Shown here piece by piece: positions 1 through 5,721 of a DNA stretch of 7,872 nucleotides. Each line of letters starts with the position of its first letter. Positions within the stretch are counted from its first letter, which is position 1. The stretch lies in contig JAGLSM010000078.1 in the NCBI GenBank assembly GCA_023135745.1, positions 1-7,872 of the forward strand. The letters are read 5' to 3'. The notes beneath the pieces were generated by a model that was not told the DNA's origin, ran no database searches, and was given only the letters and a program-made list of their open reading frames with translations. The translations under genes and the position numbers were made by a program. The DNA comes from Spirochaetota bacterium (GTDB lineage: Bacteria; Spirochaetota; JAGLSM01).

Positions 1-198
1 AATTTTCTATGGATTTTTTACGATAATGATGTATACTGTTAAGCAAAGAGGTGTCAGAAGCTTGAATAAACCTTCTTTGCAAGACAATCCCGATTTATTG
101 TATCGGGGTAAAGCCAATTAAAATCAACAATTAAATTAGAATTTCTTGAAATGGGCCTGGAATCAATGTACGGGCTTGCGTGATTTGAGGAGGATGTT
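1..198. other. Gene-free leader before the first lipoprotein gene
   Basis: I see no credible coding sequence here. Two small inverted repeats are present. GCAAAGAGG (43-51) pairs with CCTTCTTTGC (71-80) with one bulged base, and CCCGAT (89-94) pairs perfectly with ATCGGG (102-107) around a 7-nt loop. Neither has a T-tract that would make it a clear terminator. They could be the tail of a gene to the left of the window or part of the 5' leader of the gene at 199. I found no convincing -35/-10 pair. The last bases carry a strong ribosome binding site, GAGGAGG at 187-193. Confidence 0.45.
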
Positions 199-1212
199 AT
201 GTATAAAAAGATGATATATATATCAATGGTGCTGTTACTCATCATTTTGCTTTCAGGATGCGATGTTCTTTTTGGTGGCGGAGACGATTACAGTAAATAT
301 GCTTCAAGCTCCAGTTCCGATTCAACCGGCGCGATTAATAGTGATTTGTTTAATATTCAAGCGCCGGTAAATGGGGAAAATATATACACAGCATCAACTC
401 ACTTTAAGTGGTATTATAACGGAGATACCTCAAAGGTTATGTATTATAGAATTTTTAATGAAGGTTCCATGATAGAAATTCCTAATACTGGTGGGAATTT
501 TTTCGACCGTGAGCTTTACAACATTGTCAGCGGTCAGCAGAACTATTGGTCAATTGAAGCTGTTGACACTAACTGGAATATCCTCGCAAGATCAGAAAAT
601 TTTTCTTTTAATTGTGATGCATCGGGGGGAACTAATAATATGCCTACAGGGATCACTCCTAGTAATACCTTTAAGGATCAAATTCAAATTCTTTGGAACT
701 CTCCATCTGATAATCCTAAAATATTCAAGATTTATGGACGGCATGACGGCAAAACATTTTTTGTTGGGATAGAAAATCCATGGAATATTTTTTTCAATCA
801 CCAGTACCTTGTTCCTGAAATGAATATTGAATATGCTGTAGTTTCTGTTGATTGGAAAGATCAAGAAAATTTAAGTGGGTGGTTCGGTGGGTCTACAGTG
901 GGGGCTGATCGTGATTTTGCAGTACCTTTTACTGATTCATGGAGTGTTGGTCCGGATAGTACGATTTATTATAAGGTAAACGTGCCCTCGTCTCAGCAGG
1001 TTTATATTCAACTTGATATATCAGTAACTCTTCCTTTTGATGGAGAAGTTAAATTATTGCGGTCAAATGGGGAGCATGTTCGCGGTGAGGATATGTATGG
1101 TGACGGGGTAGATGAAAGTTTTGACGTTTATCTTGAAACGGGAGATTACTTTATTGTTGTGAGGAACAAAAATGCAATGAATGGGGATTATGTACTTGAT
1201 GTACATTTTTAA
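199..1212 (+). CDS. Lipoprotein with two Fn3-like segments and a PPC-like C-terminal beta-domain
   Basis: Predicted secreted lipoprotein of 337 residues, with no enzymatic role that I recognise. The N-terminus has a short basic start (KK at 3-4), a hydrophobic core (residues 6-18) and the lipobox LSGC with the lipidated Cys at 21. It is followed by a Ser-rich linker (about 35-40). Residues about 52-137 and 147-232 each look like a fibronectin-III-type beta-sandwich (strand patterns such as THFKWYYNG and IQILWNSPSDNP). Residues about 245-337 resemble the bacterial pre-peptidase C-terminal (PPC) fold, with YYKVNV, then an FDGEVKLL strand, then LETGDYFIVVRN near the end. The start is fixed by GAGGAGG five bases upstream. 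A strong hairpin terminator follows 50 bp after the stop, so it is probably monocistronic. No peptidase domain is attached, so the PPC-like part is likely a binding or structural module. Domain names are my reading of strand patterns, not a profile search. Asp follows the lipid Cys; in E. coli this favours inner-membrane retention, but the rule may not hold here. Confidence 0.85.
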   Translation: MYKKMIYISMVLLLIILLSGCDVLFGGGDDYSKYASSSSSDSTGAINSDLFNIQAPVNGENIYTASTHFKWYYNGDTSKVMYYRIFNEGSMIEIPNTGGNFFDRELYNIVSGQQNYWSIEAVDTNWNILARSENFSFNCDASGGTNNMPTGITPSNTFKDQIQILWNSPSDNPKIFKIYGRHDGKTFFVGIENPWNIFFNHQYLVPEMNIEYAVVSVDWKDQENLSGWFGGSTVGADRDFAVPFTDSWSVGPDSTIYYKVNVPSSQQVYIQLDISVTLPFDGEVKLLRSNGEHVRGEDMYGDGVDESFDVYLETGDYFIVVRNKNAMNGDYVLDVHF

Positions 1213-1262
1213 GTTTTACCAAGGACTTAAAAACCCATAGAATTGGTAAGACATGAGTGTCT

Positions 1263-1298
1263 AACCACAAAAGCCCGCGTTCGCGGGCTTTTGTGGTT
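1263..1298 (+). terminator. Rho-independent terminator, 17-bp perfect stem
   Basis: Positions 1263-1279 and 1282-1298 are exact reverse complements around a TT turn. The GC core GCCCGCG/CGCGGGC is flanked by AAAA on the 5' side and TTTT on the 3' side, so the structure can stop transcription from either direction. It lies 50 bp after the stop of the lipoprotein gene at 199-1212 and just before the promoter of the next gene, so it insulates the two. Confidence 0.88.
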
Positions 1299-1304
1299 TA
1301 AAGT

Positions 1305-1333
1305 TTGATAATAGTTATACTATCTTGTATATT
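1305..1333 (+). promoter_or_regulatory. Sigma70-type promoter for the propeller lipoprotein
   Basis: TTGATA (1305-1310) and TATATT (1328-1333) each match the consensus at five of six positions and are separated by the ideal 17 bp. Transcription would start near 1340, giving a leader of roughly 27 nt that includes the ribosome binding site AGGGG (1355-1359) ahead of the ATG at 1367. The terminator immediately upstream supports an independent transcription unit. Confidence 0.6.
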
Positions 1334-1366
1334 GAACTTAAGTAAAATTAAAACAGGGGTAGTTAT

Positions 1367-2788
1367 ATGAAAAGAATCATTATTACATGTTTAAGTATTT
1401 TTTTAATCCTTATATTATCAGGCTGTTCGGGATCAAACCCTGATCAGGGCACTACCGGTTATACTGTTACTTACGAAGGAAACGGTTCTGATGGCGGTGC
1501 GGTACCTTCGGATAGTAATAAATATGAACAGGGACAAACCGTAACGGTACAGAATAATAACGGGAATCTTGTAAAAACAGGATACACATTTACAGGTTGG
1601 AATACTGCTTCTGATGCTTCAGGTATAACCTATACAGCAGGGCAAACTTTTTCAATGGGGTCGAGCAATCTAACCTTATACGCAAAATGGGCGAACAATA
1701 TTTATACTGTAACTTATAATGGTAACGGGGCAACAGGCGGCACGGAACCTTCGGATACAAATGGATACATTCAGGGGCAAATAGTCACGGTACAGAATAA
1801 CATATATAATCTGACAAATACCGGGTTCACATTTACGGGCTGGAACACTGCCACAAATGGAACTGGTGCAACCTATACTTCGGCTCAGACCCTATCAATG
1901 GGCTTGAATAATGTGACCTTATATGCAAAGTGGGATGTGTTAACTGCTAGAGCCTGGACTTCTATAACAAGTTCTGCTGACGGGACAAAGTTGGCAGGTG
2001 GCAGTTGGAATAGAAATATTTACACATCTGCTGATTCAGGAGTTACATGGACAGGAAGGGATGATGATAGGTATTGGATTTCCATAGCAAGTTCTACTGA
2101 CGGAAGCAAATTAGCTGCTGTGGTACAAAACGGACAAATCTATACATCGACAGATTCAGGTGTTGCCTGGACAGCAAGGTATTCAAATAAACAATGGAGT
2201 GCTATTACAAGTTCCTCTGATGGAACAAAGCTGGCTGCGTTGGCATATAATGGACAGATATATACATCTGCTGATTCGGGAGTAACATGGGCAGCAAGAG
2301 AAAATAATAGGTATTGGCGATGGTCTATTACAAGTTCTGCTGACGGGACAAAGTTGGCTGCACTGGTAGATAATGGAAAGGTTTATACATCTATTGATTC
2401 GGGAGATACATGGACAGCAAGGGATACAAATAGACAATGGCGGTCTATTACTAGCTCTGCTGACGGGACAAAGCTTGCTGCTGTGGTATGGAATGGAAAG
2501 GTTTATACATCTATTGATTCGGGAGATACATGGACAGCAAGGGATTCAAATAGACAATGGTACTCTATTACTAGTTCCTCTGACGGGACAAAGCTTGCTG
2601 CTGTGGTACAAAACGGACAGATTTATACATCGACAGATTCAGGTGCTACATGGACAGTAAGGGGATATGATAGGTATTGGTATTCTATCACAAGTTCTAC
2701 TGACGGGACAAAACTTGCTGCTGTGGTATGGAATGGCCAGATTTACACATCTGCTGATTCAGGAGTTACCTGGACACCGAGGTTTTAG
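1367..2788 (+). CDS. Lipoprotein with two InlB B-repeats and a seven-repeat Asp-box beta-propeller
   Basis: Predicted surface lipoprotein of 473 residues. The signal peptide ends in the lipobox LSGC with Cys20. Two Listeria-Bacteroides (InlB B-type, Flg_new-like) repeats span residues about 32-109 and 113-190; both show the family signature YTVTY.GNG near the start, FTGWNT in the middle and LTLYAKW or VTLYAKW at the end. Residues 195-473 are seven tandem repeats of 40 residues (one is 41), each with SSxDGxKLA, a variable strand, IYTS or VYTS, and an Asp-box S-x-D-S-G-x-T-W. Seven units are enough to close a seven-bladed propeller of the BNR/sialidase or Ycf48-like type. There are no catalytic residues I can assign, so adhesion or glycan/protein binding is inferred, not shown. 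The ATG has AGGGG seven bases upstream and a promoter at 1305-1333. The repeats are very similar in DNA (see repeat entry), a sign of recent internal duplication. The gene ends in TAG, followed by an inverted repeat. Confidence 0.9.
   Translation: MKRIIITCLSIFLILILSGCSGSNPDQGTTGYTVTYEGNGSDGGAVPSDSNKYEQGQTVTVQNNNGNLVKTGYTFTGWNTASDASGITYTAGQTFSMGSSNLTLYAKWANNIYTVTYNGNGATGGTEPSDTNGYIQGQIVTVQNNIYNLTNTGFTFTGWNTATNGTGATYTSAQTLSMGLNNVTLYAKWDVLTARAWTSITSSADGTKLAGGSWNRNIYTSADSGVTWTGRDDDRYWISIASSTDGSKLAAVVQNGQIYTSTDSGVAWTARYSNKQWSAITSSSDGTKLAALAYNGQIYTSADSGVTWAARENNRYWRWSITSSADGTKLAALVDNGKVYTSIDSGDTWTARDTNRQWRSITSSADGTKLAAVVWNGKVYTSIDSGDTWTARDSNRQWYSITSSSDGTKLAAVVQNGQIYTSTDSGATWTVRGYDRYWYSITSSTDGTKLAAVVWNGQIYTSADSGVTWTPRF
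1460..1936 (+). repeat. Two InlB-type B-repeats within the lipoprotein gene
   Basis: The units are 1460-1693 and 1703-1936, each encoding 78 residues and separated by three codons (NNI). They share the YTVTY, EPSD or VPSD, VTVQNN, TFTGWNTA and YAKW positions, but DNA identity is moderate, so this pair is older than the propeller repeats that follow. Confidence 0.8.
1949..2785 (+). repeat. Seven tandem 120-bp repeats (propeller blades)
   Basis: The repeats encode one Asp-box unit each and are in phase with the reading frame; the fourth has one extra codon. Similarity is highest between units 4 and 5: 2372-2440 and 2492-2560 differ at only one base in 69. Shared blocks such as TCTGACGGGACAAAGCTTGC also recur in units 5 and 6. 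The near-identity at synonymous sites means amplification or homogenisation was recent. Copy number could therefore vary between strains. Confidence 0.88.
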
Positions 2789-2800
2789 CAGCAGTTTCCA

Positions 2801-2855
2801 ACCTAACCCTATCCCTTCCCTCATGCGCTATTGCAGGGAAGGGATAGGGTTAGGT
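2801..2855. repeat. Perfect 21-bp inverted repeat after the propeller gene
   Basis: Positions 2801-2821 (starting ACCTAACCCTATCCC) and 2835-2855 are exact reverse complements around a 13-nt loop. It lies 12 bp after the TAG stop of the lipoprotein gene. One arm is almost all pyrimidine and the other almost all purine. No T-tract follows on either strand, so it is not a classic terminator. It could be a REP-like interspersed palindrome or an mRNA 3'-end stabiliser. Confidence 0.7.
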
Positions 2856-3112
2856 ATTACATACAAAATCTAAAAACGATCTTTTACACAATTTAGTTTT
2901 CATGCCTTCCCTGGAAATTTATTCTATCAGGAATGCAGGAATAATCCCTTCGTAGCCAAAAAAAAATCCGTGAAAATCCGTATTAATCCGCCAGATCAGC
3001 GTTCTATCATATTTTCATCCCACACAATTATTCACCTCCGACCCCAATTATTATTCAATATCACATCCACCTCCGACCCCAACTATCATCCCCTCATGTT
3101 CTCATGATAAAT
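2856..3112. other. Gene-free stretch holding short direct repeats
   Basis: No coding sequence with a start signal is visible. Two patterns stand out. AATCCG occurs at 2965, 2975 and 2985 with an exact 10-bp period. The 15-mer CACCTCCGACCCCAA occurs at 3033-3047 and again at 3068-3082, 35 bp apart. Around the first 15-mer the octamer CAATTATT is also duplicated (3025-3032 and 3045-3052). These look like debris of dispersed non-coding repeats between two unrelated transcription units. Confidence 0.55.
3033..3082. repeat. Direct repeat pair CACCTCCGACCCCAA
   Basis: Two exact 15-bp copies lie at 3033-3047 and 3068-3082, with similar following bases (TTAT versus CTAT). They lie 31 bp upstream of the birA -35 candidate, so they might be binding sites. 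Strings of this kind also look like dispersed intergenic repeats, and nothing here decides between the two. Confidence 0.55.
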
Positions 3113-3143
3113 TTGACTCTTAAGGCAAAAAAGGGCATATTAT
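3113..3143 (+). promoter_or_regulatory. Candidate promoter of the birA-coaX-rimI operon
   Basis: TTGACT (3113-3118) matches the -35 consensus at five of six positions. The -10 is either CATATT (3136-3141, 17-bp spacer, four of six) or TATTAT (3138-3143, 19-bp spacer, five of six). Either would place the transcript start at about 3148-3151, essentially on the birA start codon, which implies a leaderless message. Confidence 0.45.
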
Positions 3144-3150
3144 TCCTCCT

Positions 3151-3936
3151 ATGCTGAGTTTTTTCTTTAGTAAACTACGAACAAGAATTATTGGCCGGAT
3201 AATCAAGGAATTTGAAACGGTAACATCCACAAATGATCTTGCCTTTGATATGGCAGTTAAGAAGGAGCCGGAAGGCGTGGTGGTTACTGCGCGTTCGCAG
3301 ACTTCCGGAAAAGGGCGCAGGGGACGCAAATGGTCTTCAGAGCCCGGGATGGGGTTTTATTTTTCAGTGATTCTCCGCCCTAATATTGCTTCCGCTCATA
3401 TCGGAAGGGTCTCAATTGCTGCTGCTGTTGCGGTTAACCGGGTTCTTCAAAAGAGGTACGGAGTTAATTCATTGATAAAATGGCCCAATGATATTTTAAT
3501 AGACGGCAGGAAGGTTGCCGGAATTCTCATTGAAAACAAGGGTTCATTCGGCATGATAGATTTTCTTATCGCGGGAGTAGGGATTAATACAAACTGGAAG
3601 AAGATTGAAGCGTCGGGTGATTACCGTATTAAACCTGCATCACTTTCAATTGAGTCAGGCAAACAAATCGATGACGGCAAACTGCTGTGCGAATTATTAA
3701 AGGAGATGGATTCTGTTTACCGTGCTTTAAAGAAAAATAAATGGAAAAAAATCCTAATGTACGCGGTAAAAAACCAATATGCGATGGGGTCTAAGGTCTG
3801 TGTTAAAAAGGAAGACGGCACAGTTATGGATGGATTAATTATTTCCGGCATCAGTGATGACGGCGCGTTATTACTGAATGATTCCAAAGGGAATCTTATA
3901 ACTATCGTTTCAGGAGATGTTACCATATGCTCATAG
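3151..3936 (+). CDS. birA: Biotin--protein ligase (BirA), class I without DNA-binding domain
   Basis: Activates biotin with ATP to biotinyl-5'-AMP and transfers it to a lysine of biotin carboxyl carrier proteins such as acetyl-CoA carboxylase. The 261 residues contain the hallmarks in order: TSTND (25-29), the biotin/adenylate-binding loop GKGRRGRKW (53-61), KWPNDIL (110-116) with the catalytic-type Lys, KVAGILIE (121-128), GVGIN (142-146), and an SH3-like C-terminal domain (about 213-259). There is no N-terminal helix-turn-helix, so it should be an enzyme only and not the biotin-operon repressor seen in E. coli. The ATG at 3151 is the only plausible start: an in-frame TAA lies at 3121, and the next ATG (residue 34) would remove TSTND. 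It has no Shine-Dalgarno; CCTCCT, the reverse complement of one, sits directly before the ATG. The 3' end overlaps coaX by 10 bp. Fused BirA-CoaX proteins exist in Neisseria, so the adjacency fits a known association. Confidence 0.95.
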   Translation: MLSFFFSKLRTRIIGRIIKEFETVTSTNDLAFDMAVKKEPEGVVVTARSQTSGKGRRGRKWSSEPGMGFYFSVILRPNIASAHIGRVSIAAAVAVNRVLQKRYGVNSLIKWPNDILIDGRKVAGILIENKGSFGMIDFLIAGVGINTNWKKIEASGDYRIKPASLSIESGKQIDDGKLLCELLKEMDSVYRALKKNKWKKILMYAVKNQYAMGSKVCVKKEDGTVMDGLIISGISDDGALLLNDSKGNLITIVSGDVTICS

Positions 3937-4703
3937 GAATTGACGCGGGTAATACCAATATAACAGTGGGTTTGTTTAAGGATAAAAAGGGAGATTTTAC
4001 ACCTGAGTACTCTTGGCGTTTTAATACAATGCCCAATTCAACGGCTGATGAAATTGCGGTTCATATAATATCTCATATTATTTTTAATAAAATTGATCCT
4101 GAATCTATAAAATACGCGATTGTTTCCAGTGTTGTCCCTGAGATAGACAGCGTATTAAAAAAGATGTTTTTAAAGACTTTTTTTATAGAAGAACCCTTAT
4201 TTGTTAATCATATCCTTGATACAGGTCTGAAATATACTTATCCAATGCCGGAGGAAATTGGCGCGGACAGAATTGTAAATGCCGTGGCCGGCAATGTTCT
4301 TTATGGCGGACCTCTTATTATTATTGATTTTGGAACGGCTACGACATTCTGCTGTGTTTCAGATAATGGCGAATACATGGGGGGACAGATACTTCCGGGG
4401 GTTGGGCTTTCTCTTAACGCTTTAACCGGAAAGGCTGCCAAGCTTTCAGCTGTAAAAATTGAGAAACCCGGTTCACCGATAGGAAAAAGTACGGAGCAAA
4501 GTATCCAGGCAGGTATTTTTTATCAGACAATTGGTTCAATAGAAAAAATAACATCTCTATTAAAAGAGGGAACAGGTGCCGGAACCAAGGTGCTTGCAAC
4601 AGGCGGTCTTTCTGTTTTATTTTCAGATCTATCCTGTATTGATATTATTGATTTTGATTTGACTTTAAAAGGTCTTAAAATAATTCATGACAGAAACAGA
4701 TAA
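3927..4703 (+). CDS. coaX: Type III pantothenate kinase (CoaX)
   Basis: Catalyses ATP-dependent phosphorylation of pantothenate, the first step of coenzyme A synthesis, in the cytoplasm. The length of 258 residues is normal for the family. The ASKHA-fold phosphate-binding motif DAGNTNITVGLF is at residues 6-17. The substrate and catalytic segment GADR is at 112-115 (Asp114 as the general base by family analogy). The second phosphate motif DFGTATT is at 134-140, GGQILPG at 152-158, and the adenosine-side ATGG at 224-227. Type III kinases characteristically need a monovalent cation and escape feedback inhibition by CoA. The ATG at 3927 overlaps the last 10 bp of birA and has AGGAG at 3912-3916 inside birA, so the two are translated from one message and may be translationally coupled. 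rimI follows after 12 bp. Confidence 0.96.
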   Translation: MLIGIDAGNTNITVGLFKDKKGDFTPEYSWRFNTMPNSTADEIAVHIISHIIFNKIDPESIKYAIVSSVVPEIDSVLKKMFLKTFFIEEPLFVNHILDTGLKYTYPMPEEIGADRIVNAVAGNVLYGGPLIIIDFGTATTFCCVSDNGEYMGGQILPGVGLSLNALTGKAAKLSAVKIEKPGSPIGKSTEQSIQAGIFYQTIGSIEKITSLLKEGTGAGTKVLATGGLSVLFSDLSCIDIIDFDLTLKGLKIIHDRNR

Positions 4704-4715
4704 TAGAGGTGTTTC

Positions 4716-5153
4716 ATGAATGTCAGGATTACTCCTATTTCAGAAGATCACATCGATCAAATATTAAATATTGAAAACAATGTTCATGTTTCACCATGGT
4801 CCCGCAATTTATTTCAACAGGAAATTCACTACAAAGGTTCTGTATTTTTAGTATTTATGAAGATGGGGATAATTATCGGCTATGGAGGATTTTGGGATAT
4901 GGTTGATACCGGGCATATCAGTAATATAGCCGTACATCCCGGGTTACAGGGAAAAGGAGTAGGCCGGTTTATTATGTCGGTTCTTATAAAAAGTATAGTA
5001 GATATAGGTTTAAACAGGGTAAGTCTTGAAGTTAGGTCTTCAAATAAAAGAGCCATTGATTTTTATGAAAGATTCGGGCTCATAAGAGATGGGCAGCGTC
5101 CTCATTATTATTCAAATGGGGAACAGGCATACATATACAGTATGGAAATATAG
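4716..5153 (+). CDS. rimI: GNAT N-alpha-acetyltransferase, RimI family
   Basis: Predicted to acetylate the N-terminal amine of ribosomal protein bS18, and possibly other proteins, using acetyl-CoA. The 145 residues match RimI closely. Residues 69-81 hold the acetyl-CoA loop region ISNIAVHPGLQGKG with the Q-x-x-G-x-G pattern completed by GVG. Then come LEVRSSN (104-110) and AIDFYERFGL (113-122). By alignment to Salmonella RimI, the general base Glu103 corresponds to Glu105 here and the general acid Tyr115 to Tyr117, both present. The C-terminal RPHYYSNGEQAYIYSM matches the RNYY region of RimI. The ATG has AGAGGT at 4705-4710. It is the last gene of the operon and runs into the convergent hairpin at 5154-5193. 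tsaB and tsaD, common neighbours of rimI, are absent from the window. Confidence 0.9.
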   Translation: MNVRITPISEDHIDQILNIENNVHVSPWSRNLFQQEIHYKGSVFLVFMKMGIIIGYGGFWDMVDTGHISNIAVHPGLQGKGVGRFIMSVLIKSIVDIGLNRVSLEVRSSNKRAIDFYERFGLIRDGQRPHYYSNGEQAYIYSMEI

Positions 5154-5193
5154 GAAATCTCAAAAGCCCGCTTGTGCGGACTTATGAGATTTC
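5154..5193. terminator. Shared hairpin terminator between rimI and the convergent ssb-like gene
   Basis: Positions 5154-5171 pair with 5176-5193 around a TTGT loop, with 16 of 18 pairs on the + strand (A-A at 5163/5184 and C-A at 5167/5180 do not pair). On the minus strand the second mismatch becomes a G-U wobble and the stem is followed by GCGGGCTTTTGAG, so it is the better terminator for the minus-strand gene, whose stop is 7 bp away. For rimI, whose stop abuts it, it should also act, but more weakly. Confidence 0.72.
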
Positions 5194-5199
5194 TATAGG

Positions 5200-5571
5200 T
5201 TATGCTGCTTCTAAAGCTTCTACAGGAGTATCGGTTTCTCTCTTTGGTCTTGGGAGAAAATCAACACTTTGCGCTACTATATCCAGGAAGTTTACACTTT
5301 TCCCATCTTCCATTTTTTTGTATTTCTGGTCGAGTCTGCCTTTGACTCTTACCGGATTGCCTTTTTTCAGATAATGATTGCAGGTCTCGGCCGTCCTTGA
5401 CTAGGTTACGATATTAAAGTAGTTTACGTCCTTTATCCATTCTCCTTCTTTTTTGAAAGAATAGTTATTGGCTACAACAAAACGGCACATTGGCATACCG
5501 CTGTCTGTCTCTTTGTATTCAGGATCCTTGACAAGATTCCCTTCCAGAATAATAAAATTTAGATTCTTCAT
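5200..5571 (-). pseudogene. ssb: Single-stranded DNA-binding protein gene with an in-frame amber codon
   Basis: Read on the minus strand from ATG 5571-5569, the frame encodes an OB-fold SSB: NFIILEGNLVKDPEYKET at the start, FVVANNYSF, VNYFNIVT, then TAG (5403-5401, codon 57), then SRTAETCNHYLKKGNPVRVKG, LDIVAQSVDFLP and a stop TAA at 5202-5200. Other SSBs read roughly F(D/N)(I/V)V-W-G-(R/K)-x-A-E at the break, so TAG stands where Trp (TGG) is expected, one G-to-A change away. No other stop or frameshift interrupts the 123 codons. The start is intact, with AAGGAG (5583-5578) six bases upstream, and a terminator hairpin follows. The predicted product is short and lacks the acidic tip with terminal Phe (as in DDDIPF) that binds partner proteins in E. 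coli, which suggests an accessory SSB. The OB fold would be cut in half by the stop. UAG is the normal stop of four other genes in this window, so general recoding is unlikely. The most likely reading is a very recent pseudogene; readthrough or a sequence error remain possible. Confidence 0.82.
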
Positions 5572-5597
5572 CCTTTTCTCCTTAAATGATTAAATTA

Positions 5598-5609
5598 AAG
5601 TCATGACTT
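5598..5609. promoter_or_regulatory. 12-bp perfect palindrome in the divergent intergenic region
   Basis: AAGTCATGACTT is self-complementary and lies between the divergent ssb-like gene and the coiled-coil gene, 26 bp before the ssb start codon. Its size and place suit an operator for a dimeric regulator, or it could be a small hairpin in the ssb leader. A 12-bp palindrome alone can occur by chance, so the call is tentative. Confidence 0.35.
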
Positions 5610-5666
5610 ATTCAGGTTATTTAACACAAAATATGACGAAAAAATTTCATTTTTATGTAAAAAAAA

Positions 5667-5694
5667 TTGAATTTGTTTAAAGGGATTGTATAAT
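5667..5694 (+). promoter_or_regulatory. Promoter of the acidic coiled-coil gene
   Basis: A perfect -10 TATAAT (5689-5694) is preceded at 16 bp by TTGAAT (5667-5672, four of six). The DNA upstream is a long A/T-tract region that could act as an UP element. Transcription would start near 5701, leaving about 20 nt of leader with GAGGAG (5711-5716) before the ATG at 5722. Confidence 0.65.
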
Positions 5695-5721
5695 TATAGC
5701 AACGGCAATTGAGGAGATAAT

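Noticed and set aside
89..107. CCCGAT/ATCGGG hairpin as a terminator or riboswitch
   Set aside because: The stem is only 6 bp, it lacks a T-tract, and no further conserved structure is visible in the leader, so I note it only within the leader entry.
2373..2873. Overlapping + strand frames with repeated 40-residue units inside the propeller gene
   Set aside because: They are frame-shifted shadows of the 120-bp repeats; a repeat length divisible by three keeps all frames open and repetitive.
5174..5374. Plus-strand open frame of 66 codons after rimI
   Set aside because: It starts inside the hairpin loop and is antisense to the second half of the ssb-like gene, whose minus-strand reading matches a known family.
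5401..5403. Pyrrolysine or genome-wide UAG recoding
   Set aside because: UAG is the ordinary stop codon of the propeller lipoprotein, birA, rimI and the coiled-coil gene in this window, and no PYLIS-like element or supporting genes are visible here.
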